Shown here piece after piece: positions 53,284-64,000 of a stretch of 64,000 nucleotides of DNA; the first letter of the stretch is position 1; each line of letters opens with the position of its first letter. The stretch covers positions 754,613 to 818,612 of the forward strand of contig NC_085099.1 in NCBI RefSeq assembly GCF_963422355.1, given 5' to 3'. A program made the position numbers and the translations under genes. A model generated the notes under the pieces. The model had not been told where the DNA came from. It did not search any database and saw only the letters and a list, made by a program, of their open reading frames with translations. Source of the DNA: Corticium candelabrum. Lineage: Eukaryota > Porifera > Homoscleromorpha > Homosclerophorida > Plakinidae.

Positions 53284-55762
53284 TCACCGAGATAGTGCCA
53301 TCCAGTTGTCCCACTCTGCTGTTACATCTGGTGGAACAAATCCGTCTCCTTTGTCTCCTTTCATGCTTTTTACTTGTCGTTCTATTTCTTTTGTGTGTGT
53401 AGAGCCTCCAAACAACTGTGAATAGATTTTGGGAGCATTCTTGCTCCTCCTTGGCTTGCTTTTTCCTTGTACCTTTTCTTTTTTGTTGATATCGATAGGG
53501 GTAGCCGTGTTATCAAACGATGTTGATTCAAATTTGCTTTGTGGTCTGAGAATAAATGTAGTCATCGGTCTGTCACTAGAGAAAACATCGTTAGCAGCTA
53601 CATCTACAGCTTCCAGAACTTGTTCGAGTAATCCATCCATATGAACAGAGGTGTCCCAGTCTAACTCCTGTTGTTGTGATGAAAGACTACTTGCTTCAGC
53701 ACTGATACTGGTTAGATCTTCAGGAGACATAACAGCTGAATGGGGCATAAATTGGGCCTCAATGCTTGTTTTGCGTTTAGTTTGTGGTGTTTCAACAAGT
53801 CCTTCCGAACTTTCTGCTTTAGTGACAACTGACCGTCGGTCTTTCTTGTGGAATAGAAGACGAATGGTTCCCTTCTTTAGACGCCTCATCGTTTTCAGCA
53901 TTGAGCTTTGCTTGACTCTTTCCTTTTTTCTTATAACAGGACTCATGTCTTTCCTTGGGCTAGCTGGCCTTCCTTGTGACTCCTGCAGTCGACGAATGGC
54001 GTCATGTAACTGAGCCATGCCTTCGTGATCGTTCAACTCCTTTAGTAGACTAGTTTGCTAACAGAAATAATAGACAAAGCACATACATGTACAAGCTGAA
54101 GTGATTGGCTAAAAATGGACTGTACCTGTCGGTAATGTTGCAGAGCTAGTTCAATATCATCAAGCTCTTCGTACAAAGACGCCAGGGTCGACAGAGCTAA
54201 GAGTTGCCCTTCGACGTCATCTGTTTTCTTACACAGAGCAAAATGCTAATAACCACATTTAGATATGAAGCAATCATTATCATTACAGAAAGTGACAAAT
54301 AATGAGACCTTCTGGTGCCACTCGAGGCATTTCTCGATGTCCCCTAGTACTTCATATGTGCTGCCAAGATTTCGTGCAGTAATAGTCTGTCCAGTGTAAT
54401 TGTCTGTGCTAACGCATAGCTCCATGTCCTACAAATAGACATTGTCAGCATATTTTAGCATGCAGACACTGTCATGCTATGCTGACCTTCAGGTAGAATT
54501 CAATTGCTCCTATCATGTCTCCTTGTCCTCTCTTGCAATTACCAATGTTGCAGTAGGCCCTGCTCTCTGCCTGGTGGTCGTCAAGCTCCTTCGCAATTTC
54601 TAAACGCTACATCAAGCACTTTATATTAGGAAGCTACAACTATAGTCTATACAATACTGATGGTCAACCTTCTCGTGCCATCTCAGAGCTTCGGCATAAT
54701 CTCGTATTAACTCATAGCATATTCCCAGATGGCCATAAGCTCTTCCTTCATTTACCCTGTTTAAAGAAATAGGCTTCAAAGAGTGACAGTGTAACTCTTA
54801 AATTATGGATTCACACTTGTTTCCTGATGCTTTGACCAACTCAAGATATTTCTGAAAGTAATCAACAGCCCTTTGAATGTGCTTCCTTGCTTCGGCTTGC
54901 ACATCTTCTGTACCATCACTGTCAGACTCGGATGCCTTTCGTAGTACATTTTTTGCCTGTGTCTTCCACAGCAATCCAAGATTGTTGCAAGCTTTGGCAA
55001 CACCTATCTGGTTATTTCTTGTGCTACATCCTTCCATATATTTGAGAAAGCTTCGTCCAGCCATCTTCAACCTACCCTGCATTTGCATGGCAACCCCGAA
55101 GTTGCAACATGCTTTCAACTCGCCTTCCTCGTCAGCAGACTCTTTACAGATGGCCATATCGTGCATGTGGCATTGAGCAGCTGATTCGTAGTTTCCCAAC
55201 TGGAAGTGTGATGTGCCCAGAAGGCTCCAAATGACTCCTTTCAGTTGAATATCATCAGAACCAAGCATGAGTGCTCCCTCTAGATAAGGTATTCCTTCCT
55301 CGTACCGTTTCTGAGACACTAGCCGATCTCCTTCTATAGACAAAGCAACACAGTCTGCTTGCTCGCGGATGCCTGCAGCTTCAAAGGCCTTTGTACATGT
55401 AGAAGTCTTGCTACCGTCTGCAGTCTGAGCGCTGTCAAAAGAAGGTAGGTCATTAGCGATAAACAAAGCTCCAGCTCTAGTTAAGGAGACGTCGCCTACA
55501 AAAGGGGGCACATGATAATGGAAGGACCATATCACACATTGCTCTAAGCTATAGACATGAATGCAGCATGCGGATTGCGCCTCAGGACAGGTGCCAACTG
55601 TGTAGCGTCACGGGCACATTTGAAGTTGTCATTAAAGCCTCCCAATCAGAGACATCACGGTAGCATATAATTCCTTACCGCCTCCTGTAGTCATATAATT
55701 CCTTACCTGTCCGCCTCCTGTACGTGTTGTGTCCCATCAGCTGCAGGTTTAAGCTCCGCCAT
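53284..55762 (-). CDS. LGN/Pins-like TPR protein without recognisable GoLoco motifs
   Basis: About eight TPR units: an early one with EGDRLVSQKRYEEGIPYLEG, then LLGTSHFQLGNYESAAQCH, an inserted charged loop (KASESDSDGTEDV) before RAVDYFQKYLE, and later regular units, for example GHLGICYELIRDYAEALRWH and CNIGNCKRGQGDMIGAIEFY. Unit order and the position of the inserted loop match LGN/Pins (GPSM) proteins, which orient the spindle by linking NuMA to G-alpha-i. The C-terminal 230 residues (53284 to about 53975) are basic and Ser-rich and lack the GoLoco signature ending in DDQR. The start is uncertain: an ATG at 55760-55762 (MAELKPAAD) joins in frame if the next exon begins at about 55545. Other TPR scaffolds cannot be excluded. 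It ends 200 bp from POLR1H, tail to tail. Confidence 0.65.
55664..55722. repeat. Short tandem duplication around a splice donor
   Basis: A segment beginning CATATAATTCCTTAC and ending CGCCTCCTGTA is present at 55664-55689 and, with about five extra bases, at 55692-55722. On the minus strand each copy carries a GGTAAGG donor-like word at or just after the first exon of the TPR gene. Confidence 0.7.
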
Positions 55763-56045
55763 GTGCAGTTTGGTGTCCGTCTTTTACCGCCTGTGTACTT
55801 ACAGGTTGCGTTGGTGCACGTGAGAATATAACACACTCCAACGCAATAACGTCGGTAACGCGTCTCAAAATTCTAGAGAGGCATTTTCCATGAATCACAT
55901 GACCAACACTCTATTAGCAGCATCACGTTAGACCAGTCTGAAGTAAACTATTCAAAGCTTGTATAGAAATGTTTTTAGATTATAACGTTATGTTTTTTAA
56001 AAAGTTTAAAAATAGAATGGGAGTAAACTTAAAATGACGTGCCAT

Positions 56046-59000
56046 TCATGTCTGTTCATATAGTCTACTGAGACTTGAAGTTCTAGCGAGTGATACTGAC
56101 CCTCGCAATCCCCTGAGAGCTCGAGTTGCTTTGTCTACTGTATCTTGCCCACGCAGCCTGGCAATGACGCATTGTGTAGCTTCAGCTTCACTGTCAAAGA
56201 CAGGAACATTTTGTTGATTTGCATACTCAGAAACGTAACTTCTCCCGCGATTGTAGTCTCGAAGAGCACGGCCAGTTACCTCCAATCACATAAAATTGGG
56301 AAGTATCACAAAAGCATCACCTAATGTTCAGATTACCTGATGGCCATCAACTTCGGTTCCTTCTTTCATGAACTTCCTACACAAAACAACGCGACGACCT
56401 TCTCCTATAAATCCTGCCACCTACAAGAGACCAGAGAGTTGTCTTTAATTAAACTACCAATTTCCCCTAGCTGTCACTGTCTGTTTGTCAGTCTGTTTGT
56501 CCGTTTTACCTGCCTGCTGGCCTTAATAAACACAATAATTCTCACCAACATGGTTGAGTTTCTACAGAACCCACCTCTACTAATGATGCCACTGATCTAC
56601 AACTGTCGTCAATGACAAACAGAAGATACCAGCATTTTGCTTTTGCCTCAGCCTCCACAGGTAGAAATCGGACACTCCAACGAGAAACATGCGGATTGTA
56701 GAATGATACTGCATGCTTTCTTAACATTGGAATTGTAATCTTCTGTCTCCAAGTAGAACCACCACAGCTTCCACCCAGAAACACTTCTCTAAAATAAGTG
56801 CAACTTCTCCCACGAATGAACAGAAACCTACAAATTACATCTAATTGGCACAAAAAATGTTATTAATTCAGACACTTTGCAGCCAATAGTGGTTACACTT
56901 ACTCAACCATCTCGATATTAGGTGCGATAATCCATTCAAAGTGGACTGTACTAATGTCTTTGATTGTGACTATAAGAAAGAAATTAGTAATGGTGAGAAA
57001 GCCATACAGCACAGTGACAAATAACTTGCTATTTACTTCATAAACCTTACACACACAAAGTTCATTGGTCACTAATTTACTTCTGTAAACAGCGGAAACT
57101 ATTTCCTAGTCCTACAATATTTAATAAATGAGATTAAATTCGAACACATCTTTATGCATTAAAAATTTTGTAGACTAACAAATAATACACATCAATATAA
57201 TCTTATGACCTTTTACGGATTCTAACCTGCGACATCATTTCTGCTGCAAGACTACAGAATTCATTAAAATCATATGACTCATCTCCATCATCATGTGGAC
57301 AAGGCAACACTGAATTAATGTCACACTCAGCTTCCACATTAGGAAGACACAATGACCTTAATACCAAGGAAACCTATACACAATGCATAATGAAACCATA
57401 CAAAATGACTTATGTAACAAGTAAACCTCCTTTCGAGACACAGTGCTGAGTTGTAAAAGCTTGCAATGACTGAAGGCTTCGTGGACAGCTCTGCACATAA
57501 AGAAATTAGACAAACCCAATATGCTGTTCTGTTACACTTACAGCAGCTTTCGACCAACGGATGCTCCTGTGAGTTTTGCTGGTTGTGCACCATCACTGGG
57601 TCCCAGTGAAGTAACAGAAATACCAGAATTCAAAACCTGACCGTTTACACAAACGATTAACTTAATTAAACACACACAAAACCCACACAGCAGCCATGTT
57701 GTGTGAAGCTTTCCAAGAGCATCAGCTTCTGTAAGTATGCTTGTCTAACATGCTTCTTTGACATGTCACACGTAGCATCAAACTATCAATGATATCAGTT
57801 GTCTGACCCTGTCTCAATGCAGCCATGTCTACTGTATTTATTAGCATGATTGCTATGTGCACAAACCAACAGATGTTTAATTGTTACAACAAACCTTGCA
57901 ACATGCTCTCGCTGCCGTTGCAATGTCAGTAAATATAGGTAATCCCTGCCAGGCCATTAGATTGCTAACAAAGATTCGCCCTCTGTTAAGATCTTGCAGT
58001 TCCCTAAACAATCTATCAATCTAATGAGAAAAACACCTCTCTTTCTAGATGTAACCTTGGCGACAAAGGAATGCCCTCGATTTCCACATTTTCACCAAAA
58101 TCAACCATAACGAGTATGATAGGGTGACCAGAAGCTAGAATGGAACATACATACAATAAGAGATCAACAGCAGTACAGCATGGCAAACCGGCAAACCGGC
58201 AAACCTGCCAAATATGCAGCTTCAACCATCGATGCAACGCCTCTTGTTTGATTGTCAATGACAAAAAGGCACAAGTCAGCAGACTGAGAAACAGACACAG
58301 TAGCAGAGTATATTATGAGAGTACATGGAGTACTTTGCAGTAACCTGCTTGGCCTGTTCTTCAACTTCAATCAAGCCATCACACCAGCGGTCAACTTGCT
58401 ATATATCAAATCAAAAGCATAAACTAATCTAAACATATAAAGAAACCGGATTTCCTTGAATAGAATACTATGGCATTCGAATGTTTTGCAAAGTTGAAAA
58501 TATCACAAGCATTCAAGGTAAACATGACAATCTATCAAAGCATGACATTCTACTTCCATCATCATTTTGGGCAACAATGCAATTTTGTCATCATCTAGAA
58601 CATCTTTGGCTTAGTCCCACACTTTGTATAAAACATATTACATTAAACAGTGGAACAAACATATCATAATACTAAATTGTGATATCATACAATCGTCCAA
58701 GAATCAACAATCAAATGGCCATGAAACACAGTCAATCTCTTCTTGAATTACAGCTGCTTGTAGACATTATTTCTGCAAGTGCTCGTATCTCACCCACTAC
58801 TTTAGAACATTTCTAGCTTCTTCTATTGTACTATGGCGCTTCTAAATAGTATTCTTTCCTTCTCTCCACTGATGATTTCCATGCATTGCAGTATATAATG
58901 CTCATGCACACAAAGTGGTATTCTATTTGAGCATGGCATTCTAATGATTCAAGGAAATACGATGTTGAATATGAGCATATAGTACTGGATTGTAGAATGT

Positions 59001-60019
59001 CACTCCTGCCTCCTCTAAGATGGGAATCACAATATCACACCTCCAAGTTGTTGGATTGCACGAGCCACCAAGGAACACTTGATATCTCACTAAACAACAT
59101 GTAAGCAGACCAAACATATAACATCATATAAGGTTATGTGCCAAATGTGTGTGTGTGTGTGTGTGATTCATGACATGCACCAGGCCCCACCCACAGCTCA
59201 AGTTAGGTAGACCAGGAGTACAAGTCGTGTCTCATTTGATTTTTAAGTATGAAATGCAATCAATTAAAATGTCACCTCCAATATCTGGATTAGCACTCTG
59301 CAATCTCTTTCGTCTATGGACAACTTTATCAAAGTGATAATCACTGCATACAAAGTCAACATTTTCATTGAAATAAACACATTGTACAGTCAATCATACA
59401 TAAACCAGAAATTTCATATTTTCAAAATTGCAAAAGTTTTCAAACTTGCATAAAATTTTAACTTTGACATATTCACATTTCAATATAAAAAATCAGGCTT
59501 ACATTAATTAAAATTTCTGGTTCATGATATGATCACATCACCACACTACCTGCTCCCACCATCTGATGATCCTTGTAAATCAACAGCAAACAAGCACAGT
59601 TCGCCAAATGTAAGATACGTAGACGTAGGTCGACCAGAACATTCAGCTGCAAACTGCAACATCTCTTCCACTAACCAGAGTACTCAAGAAATCTAATAGC
59701 AATTGATGTTGAGATTTTCTGTCACCTTGAGCTCGAGATGGTGTCATATTCAAATCTTTCAGAACGCGCATAATATCATTAAAATCTAATTGCGTCTGGC
59801 TGTCGACTTGGTCAGTCCGGTGAGCCAGTATGTGACGGCATCGCCTCATCAGATCACTACAACATGTTTCACTTCAACGCATGCAGTATTCTCAGATTGC
59901 CATCTACAAACGTGAAACCTTGTTAGTGGACCGTGCACTAGCTTTCTGCAATCCGGATTCACATCGTGATAGACCTCTCTTCTCTCACGAGCAAACAAGT
60001 AGCCCAAAAGAGCCGCCAT
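56046..60019 (-). CDS. Protein with two tandem nucleoside 2-deoxyribosyltransferase-like domains
   Basis: Start at the ATG at 60017-60019 (MAALLGYLFARERREVYHD). N-terminal exons give a helical region with LMRRCRHILAH and FNDIMRVLKDLNMTP, not recognised. Domain 1 (about 59090 to 57900) has VFLGGSCNPTTWR, IPILEEAGVTFYNP, RWCDGLIEVEEQAKQ, DLCLFVIDNQTRGVASMVEA and NRGRIFVSNLMAWQGLPIF. Domain 2 (56850 to 56050) repeats the plan: VFLGGSCGGSTWR, IPMLRKHAVSFYNP, LLFVIDDSCRSVASLVE, KEGTEVDGHQ and NRGRSYVSEYANQQNVPVF. The GGS-TWR start and the FVID block are typical of deoxyribosyltransferase-like folds (Nuc_deoxyri_tr2 type), found in bacteria and in a few animal proteins of unclear activity. The two halves differ enough to be an old duplication. 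Enzyme activity is not shown. It lies 486 bp head to head with the claudin-like gene. Confidence 0.72.
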
Positions 60020-60505
60020 AGTTCTTACACATTGCTCGGTATGAGTCCCGTATGTGAAATGACGTCATCTAAACAGTAGTTCAAAAATCAAAAATCACAT
60101 CGTCAGTGCTTTAATATAGCCATATTAGTGTATTCTCCAATCAGTGTTTATGGTAGATATTTTAAAAATTTTAGTTCAACGAACACTTACACTTATTAAA
60201 TTAAACTTAATTAATGCACTAGGCAGTATCCCGTATAAATTCCTTTGCAACCGGATCTCATCCGGAAAAGCCTAGTTGTAGCAGTGGCGCTCCTGTGGGT
60301 GTAGTCTTTCACTCTGCTAGTTACATCTACACAACGACAATTGCTTCTGTGCCGATCGGCAGCGCGAAGCACGTCGACGTTTCTCGACATTCTGGCCGCA
60401 CCAGCTGCGCGGAGGAAGCGTCGTGCGACCACAGGGAATCGTAATGGCCTGGAAGTCGGTACGTCACGCACAATCTCTGAACCATTACATACATCTGATA
60501 AGTTC
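60020..60505. other. Divergent promoter region between the deoxyribosyltransferase-like and claudin-like genes
   Basis: No gene is supported. The frame that opens upstream of the claudin-like start lacks an ATG, so it is taken as 5' untranslated sequence. Confidence 0.5.
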
Positions 60506-61199
60506 ATGGCGTCGATTTTTCGCTCCGTACGACAGGTCTGTGCTAGTCTCATGTTCCTAGTGGCCGCGACGTTCGCCGGAATGTCATGCTTCTTGCACGA
60601 ATGGGCCAAAGGAGACGAAGGAAAAATCGGTCTGTTTCAAGTATGCACTAGCGAGGAAAAAGAGACGTGTAGTTGGCTCGACAACGATCCGGTGTCATTC
60701 TGTAACGGAAGAAATGTGACAGATGACTACAACAAACGTGAGTTTCACACCAAAGTTGCAATTTCCGGTTCTTCCACTCGCCTCTTGCTGCTTGCAGGAA
60801 TCATTAGAATGCAGGCCGCAGCTACTTTGATGGTTGCTGGATGTTTTCTCTGTTTGTTCGCCGCGTTGGTAGCAAGTCCCGTGGTACAGAGATACAACTA
60901 CCTCACTGCTACTGCGTTGGGTTCTGTGGCAGGTGCTAATTTATCTGTTTTTGTGTGTCACGTGACGTGAATGCTTGTTTGCTCTTGTAGCCATAGGCTT
61001 CACCGTTTCAATCATTGTGTTTGTCACGATTGATCGCAAATACTACTGCTTCACGGAAGAGGCGGATTTGCACTATGCTTTTGGATTTGGACTCGCCACC
61101 ATTCCGGCAGCTATTGTTGCTTCCATACTCGGCTTTCAGACTCCTACTACGATGCTTAGGCTTTGGGGCAGAGTGAACAGCCCCGATCAAGAAGGCTAG
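60506..61199 (+). CDS. Claudin/PMP22-like four-span membrane protein
   Basis: Start at the ATG at 60506 (MASIFRSVRQVCASLMFLV, first span). The first extracellular loop has W then GLFQVC and a second Cys in KETCSW, which resembles the W-GLW-C-C signature of claudins. An N-glycosylation site (NVT) follows. Three further hydrophobic spans come next (AATLMVAGCFLCLFAAL, GFTVSIIVFVTI, FGLATIPAAIVASILGF). The tail is short, ending NSPDQEG, without a clear PDZ ligand. A 60-bp segment at 60738-60797 has strong GT/AG ends and is likely an in-frame intron; a second intron starts at 60933. Such proteins shape cell contacts or accompany channels. Claudin against other PMP22-superfamily members cannot be settled here. 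Confidence 0.75.
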
Positions 61200-61406
61200 C
61201 GGTTGTAATCAGTTAACGCACTGCTCATATCAAGCAAGGCAGTAGCTAATGCTTATTATTAAAGAGACATTTGTTTGTTATTTGAACAGTTAGCTAAATT
61301 TGTTGATATTCTAAAAATTGAATTTTAATTTTTAACCGAAAAGCGTAGCCAGTGCATACAAGTAAGTAAGCGTGAATGTGAGGTCCGGAACTCGAGGCCA
61401 GGTATC

Positions 61407-62810
61407 ATGACTAGCAAGAAAGGTACAATAGCAGACAAGGTAGGTGTACCGTGTGACGCTGTGTGCTCGACTGTTCATCTGTAAGCGGCTGATTTTTTAG
61501 TGGTTCTTAGAAGGGGAGCCCGTAAAGGTTGAAAAATGGGACGGCTCGAAGGTAAAACACGCACTCGACGATGCAGCGAAGAAGGTGACTCCAGATATGA
61601 TACACACGTAAGTAGACTGTTATTGAGTCGTCCTGTGTGCCGTTTAGGTTATGGGCCAGTTGGGATACGACGAGAGCCACGAAATGACCGACAAGAGGCT
61701 GGCCATTTGTACACTGGCATGTGCGTTGTCCCTGATTGGACTCGTCTATGATTATTTTTTCCCTTTTCCGGCATCAAAGTATGTGCTGGGTTTGTGTGCG
61801 GTGGGGTAAGAAGCCGAACCAGTGTGGTGTAACCTTCTTTCTGGTGACTGTATGCACGTATTGTCATGTGACATAGTTACTTCTCTCTGATGGTCGTGTT
61901 TACCATTTTCGTGAGTCTCGTAGAAAAGAACTACATCTATTGGGGGATTCAAAGGGACAAAGCGGGTCTGGTAAGTTGCACGTGACCTAAATTGAAACAT
62001 AATGTTGAATATCAGGAGCGCTGAAAGCAATTTCTATGAGAATATCGGTTGCCATTACTATGTCTGGAGAGTCTGCGTTTTGTTAAATTTGGTCATTTTA
62101 ATTTGCAATTTTGGCACACAAAAACCCGAAATTAAAATCAATTAGTAGGGTATTAGTGCAATGCTGAATTCATTGTTTTATCTACGTGTCTGAGTGAAAA
62201 CCCTGAATTCCACAGCTGTTCAAAACATGGCAGAATCCCGTGACGTGAGTAATAAATTTCATTATTTATTTGGTCACGTGTTATGCAGGAGGCAGAACGA
62301 GTCGTGGAGTCGGTCATATATCACATGACCGGCCACTGTTACTGTACCCTAGTGCTTTCACGCCTCGGGTAATAATGGAAATATAACAAACTTAAAATTG
62401 TACTCGTATGTTTGTATTTCTTTGTTTACTCGTGTCTTTCCTCGCATCTCACTCAGACTATTAACATTGTGTGATGTGGAGTTGGGAGTATATAAGTAAT
62501 GTTTGCTGATTATAGGGCCCTTTACATTACTGGTCTGTTCAATCAACACTGAAGCGTTACGAGCATATGTACACGATTGTGGTTGCCTTCCATCACGGCA
62601 ATACAAAACAACGTACTGAAGCCGAACTGACCAAGTAAGCACCACGGTCTCATACGAGTAACATGAGATTCATGATGACCACACTGTTTCAGATCTATTG
62701 GTGTCTGGTTCGATACGGATGGCGTTCTGCTAGAACAAGAGGTAGACAAAGACATCAGGAGTCTGCATTCTCGCATCCTAGCAACAAGGAAAGAGCAAAA
62801 GCAAGAGTAG
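61407..62810 (+). CDS. SPCS2: Signal peptidase complex subunit 2
   Basis: Start at the ATG at 61407 (MTSKKGTIADK). The next exons give VEKWDGSKVKHALDDAAKK, then the first membrane span within DKRLAICTLACALSLIGLVY, FFPFPASK, a second span YFSLMVVFTIFVSLVEKN, and YWGIQRDKAGL. After an intron of about 540 bp come HYWSVQSTLKRYEHMYTIVV and TKQRTEAELTKSIG, then WFDTDGVLLEQEVDKDI and the end at 62810. The path follows vertebrate SPCS2 throughout. The subunit sits in the ER membrane and contacts the Sec61 translocon, aiding signal-peptide cleavage. The stop lies 97 bp from the stop of the next, convergent gene. Confidence 0.9.
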
Positions 62811-62906
62811 TTGCAGTAGAGACAGCCGACTTGTTCTGTCTGTTTCAAATTGTTTCTGGGGAACGTAATAGAAACAGAGAAAACTAAAATGACTGCCGCA
62901 TCAATT

Positions 62907-63889
62907 CTATAATCGTACGGATGTTTCATCGCCTATGCTAGTACTTATCTCGGATTCTTCTAGTGCAGATGGTTCGATTTCTATTTGTCCCTGCTCCAGC
63001 TGCTCTCTACTTTCAGTCAAATAGTGAGCGTCTGTAATCTCAGGCTGAATGACCGATACGGGCGTAGGCCGTGGTGTCGCAGGAACACCATCTGGCGTAA
63101 AGTTGGGATACTGGGGTGTTGCGGTGGGAGGAGGTGAAACGGATTGTGTCCGTTCGAAGTCGTTCACATTCACTCCGTCCGACGACTGTACCATAATAGC
63201 AGACTCTGGGAGAGGGTCCTCACCGTCCTCGTCGTTTGAATCCTCATCAGGAGCCAGTGACGGCGATGACGGTATAACGACACTGATTTTCTGTGCCGAT
63301 TGCAGTGAAAGTTGCGTGCCCTCGACGATAGGTGACGGCGGCGTTGCCCGTCCAACGTGAGCAGACGAATGGAGGTTATGAAACCCGCCTCGAATCGTGT
63401 TCAGTGATATAGTTGAGCCTGAAATGGCAGGCCCATTACTTGACTCCGGTACTGATTTGAATGGCAGTTGTGGGAGGGTGATTCTCGATAGACTGGTTGA
63501 AGTATCCGAATTCATTCCTCCCTGACTGATCACATTACGTGTCCTGTTGCTTGTATCACACACTCTTACTAAACAAGACAGACTACCCGAAGATAACTCG
63601 GCTGACAATGATAACCGAGAGATGGTGGTAATTGGAAACTCGGCTTGGCTGCTCAGATTTTTAATCGCAACAGCTTGCAATGGAGGAGTAGGTCGTTTGC
63701 TCTGAGATTCTTTTGAGGCATGTGATACAGGACTCGGTCGCTTTATTGATTTTGGAGCGTCCTCGATGACTGGTGATTGCACATACAGCTCTTTTGCCTG
63801 TGAAACCCATTTAGTTCCATCACCTAGACTTGAACCAGAGATGCTACCACAAAGCAGATTTTTAGATCACAAGGGTGCATGTGCGCACA

Positions 63890-63958
<69 letters not shown>

Positions 63959-64000
63959 TATTTCAAGTCCCACCTTGCATCAAAACCACGGCTGTTGTGA
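62907..64000 (-). CDS. Unidentified Ser/Thr/Pro-rich protein, C-terminal part (runs off right edge)
   Basis: The final exon is 62907-63843; the preceding one begins beyond the window and ends near 63974. Joined in frame they read HNSRGFDA, then SISGSSLGDGTKWVSQAKEL, and then about 300 residues of low-complexity sequence with many SP and TP sites (RPSPVSH, KRPTPPL, ATPPSP, SVSPPPTATPQYP) and an acidic run (DEDSNDEDGED). It ends with ETSVRL. This looks like a disordered, phosphorylation-prone tail of a kinase substrate, scaffold or kinase. I do not recognise the family; the domain that would name it lies outside the window. Confidence 0.6.
63890..63952 (+). repeat. AC microsatellite in the last intron of the right-edge gene
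   Basis: AC tract of about 62 bp between the two visible exons. Confidence 0.9.

Noticed and set aside
60341-60505. In-frame N-terminal extension of the claudin-like protein
   Set aside because: It has no ATG, and MASIFRS directly precedes the first membrane span.

Overview
The window is nuclear DNA from an intron-dense, compact animal genome. Small introns (often 50-100 bp), GT/AG splice sites, AC/GT microsatellites and strictly animal genes (fibrillar collagen with a COLFI domain, DED caspase, claudin-like protein, NCS calcium sensor, NEK6/7-type kinase) point to an early-branching metazoan. The collagen, with a TSPN N-terminus and 54-bp and 18-bp Gly-X-Y exons, suits a sponge best, but the species cannot be fixed from the sequence. 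About 18 genes were assembled by splicing exons by eye. Gene entries give the span from start to stop codon, introns included.

Region 1-19 kb is extracellular-matrix rich. Three minus-strand genes share a signal peptide plus a thrombospondin-N-like (TSPN/LamG) exon: one running off the left edge (1-960), a complete fibrillar collagen (1797-11824), and a short TSPN-only paralogue that stops where the collagen helix should begin (16592-18395). Between the last two lie a single-exon DED-DED-coiled-coil caspase (12245-14350) and the mitochondrial ribosomal protein gene MRPS16, whose first intron holds a LINE remnant.

Region 19-44 kb carries the cell-cycle kinase WEE1, a GBP/atlastin-type large GTPase with a signal peptide, AIMP1 (tRNA synthetase complex, EMAPII domain), a large M16 metalloprotease, a NEK6/7-like kinase, Mediator subunit MED18, a CIMIP2/FAM166 ciliary microtubule inner protein and a neuronal-calcium-sensor EF-hand protein.

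Region 44-64 kb carries NADSYN1 (glutamine-dependent NAD synthetase with an added basic tail), TMCO1, POLR1H (RPA12), an LGN/Pins-like TPR protein, a protein with two nucleoside-deoxyribosyltransferase-like domains, a claudin/PMP22-like four-membrane-span protein, SPCS2 (signal peptidase subunit) and the 3' part of an unidentified Ser/Pro-rich gene.

Many genes sit head to head with start codons 52-490 bp apart, so shared promoters are probable. The E-box-like word CACGTGAC recurs at several of these junctions and upstream of both collagen-type paralogues. The most unusual items are the TSPN-only paralogue, the secreted-looking GBP GTPase with a changed guanine-recognition motif, the NADSYN1 tail, the tandem deoxyribosyltransferase-like protein and the intronless caspase.
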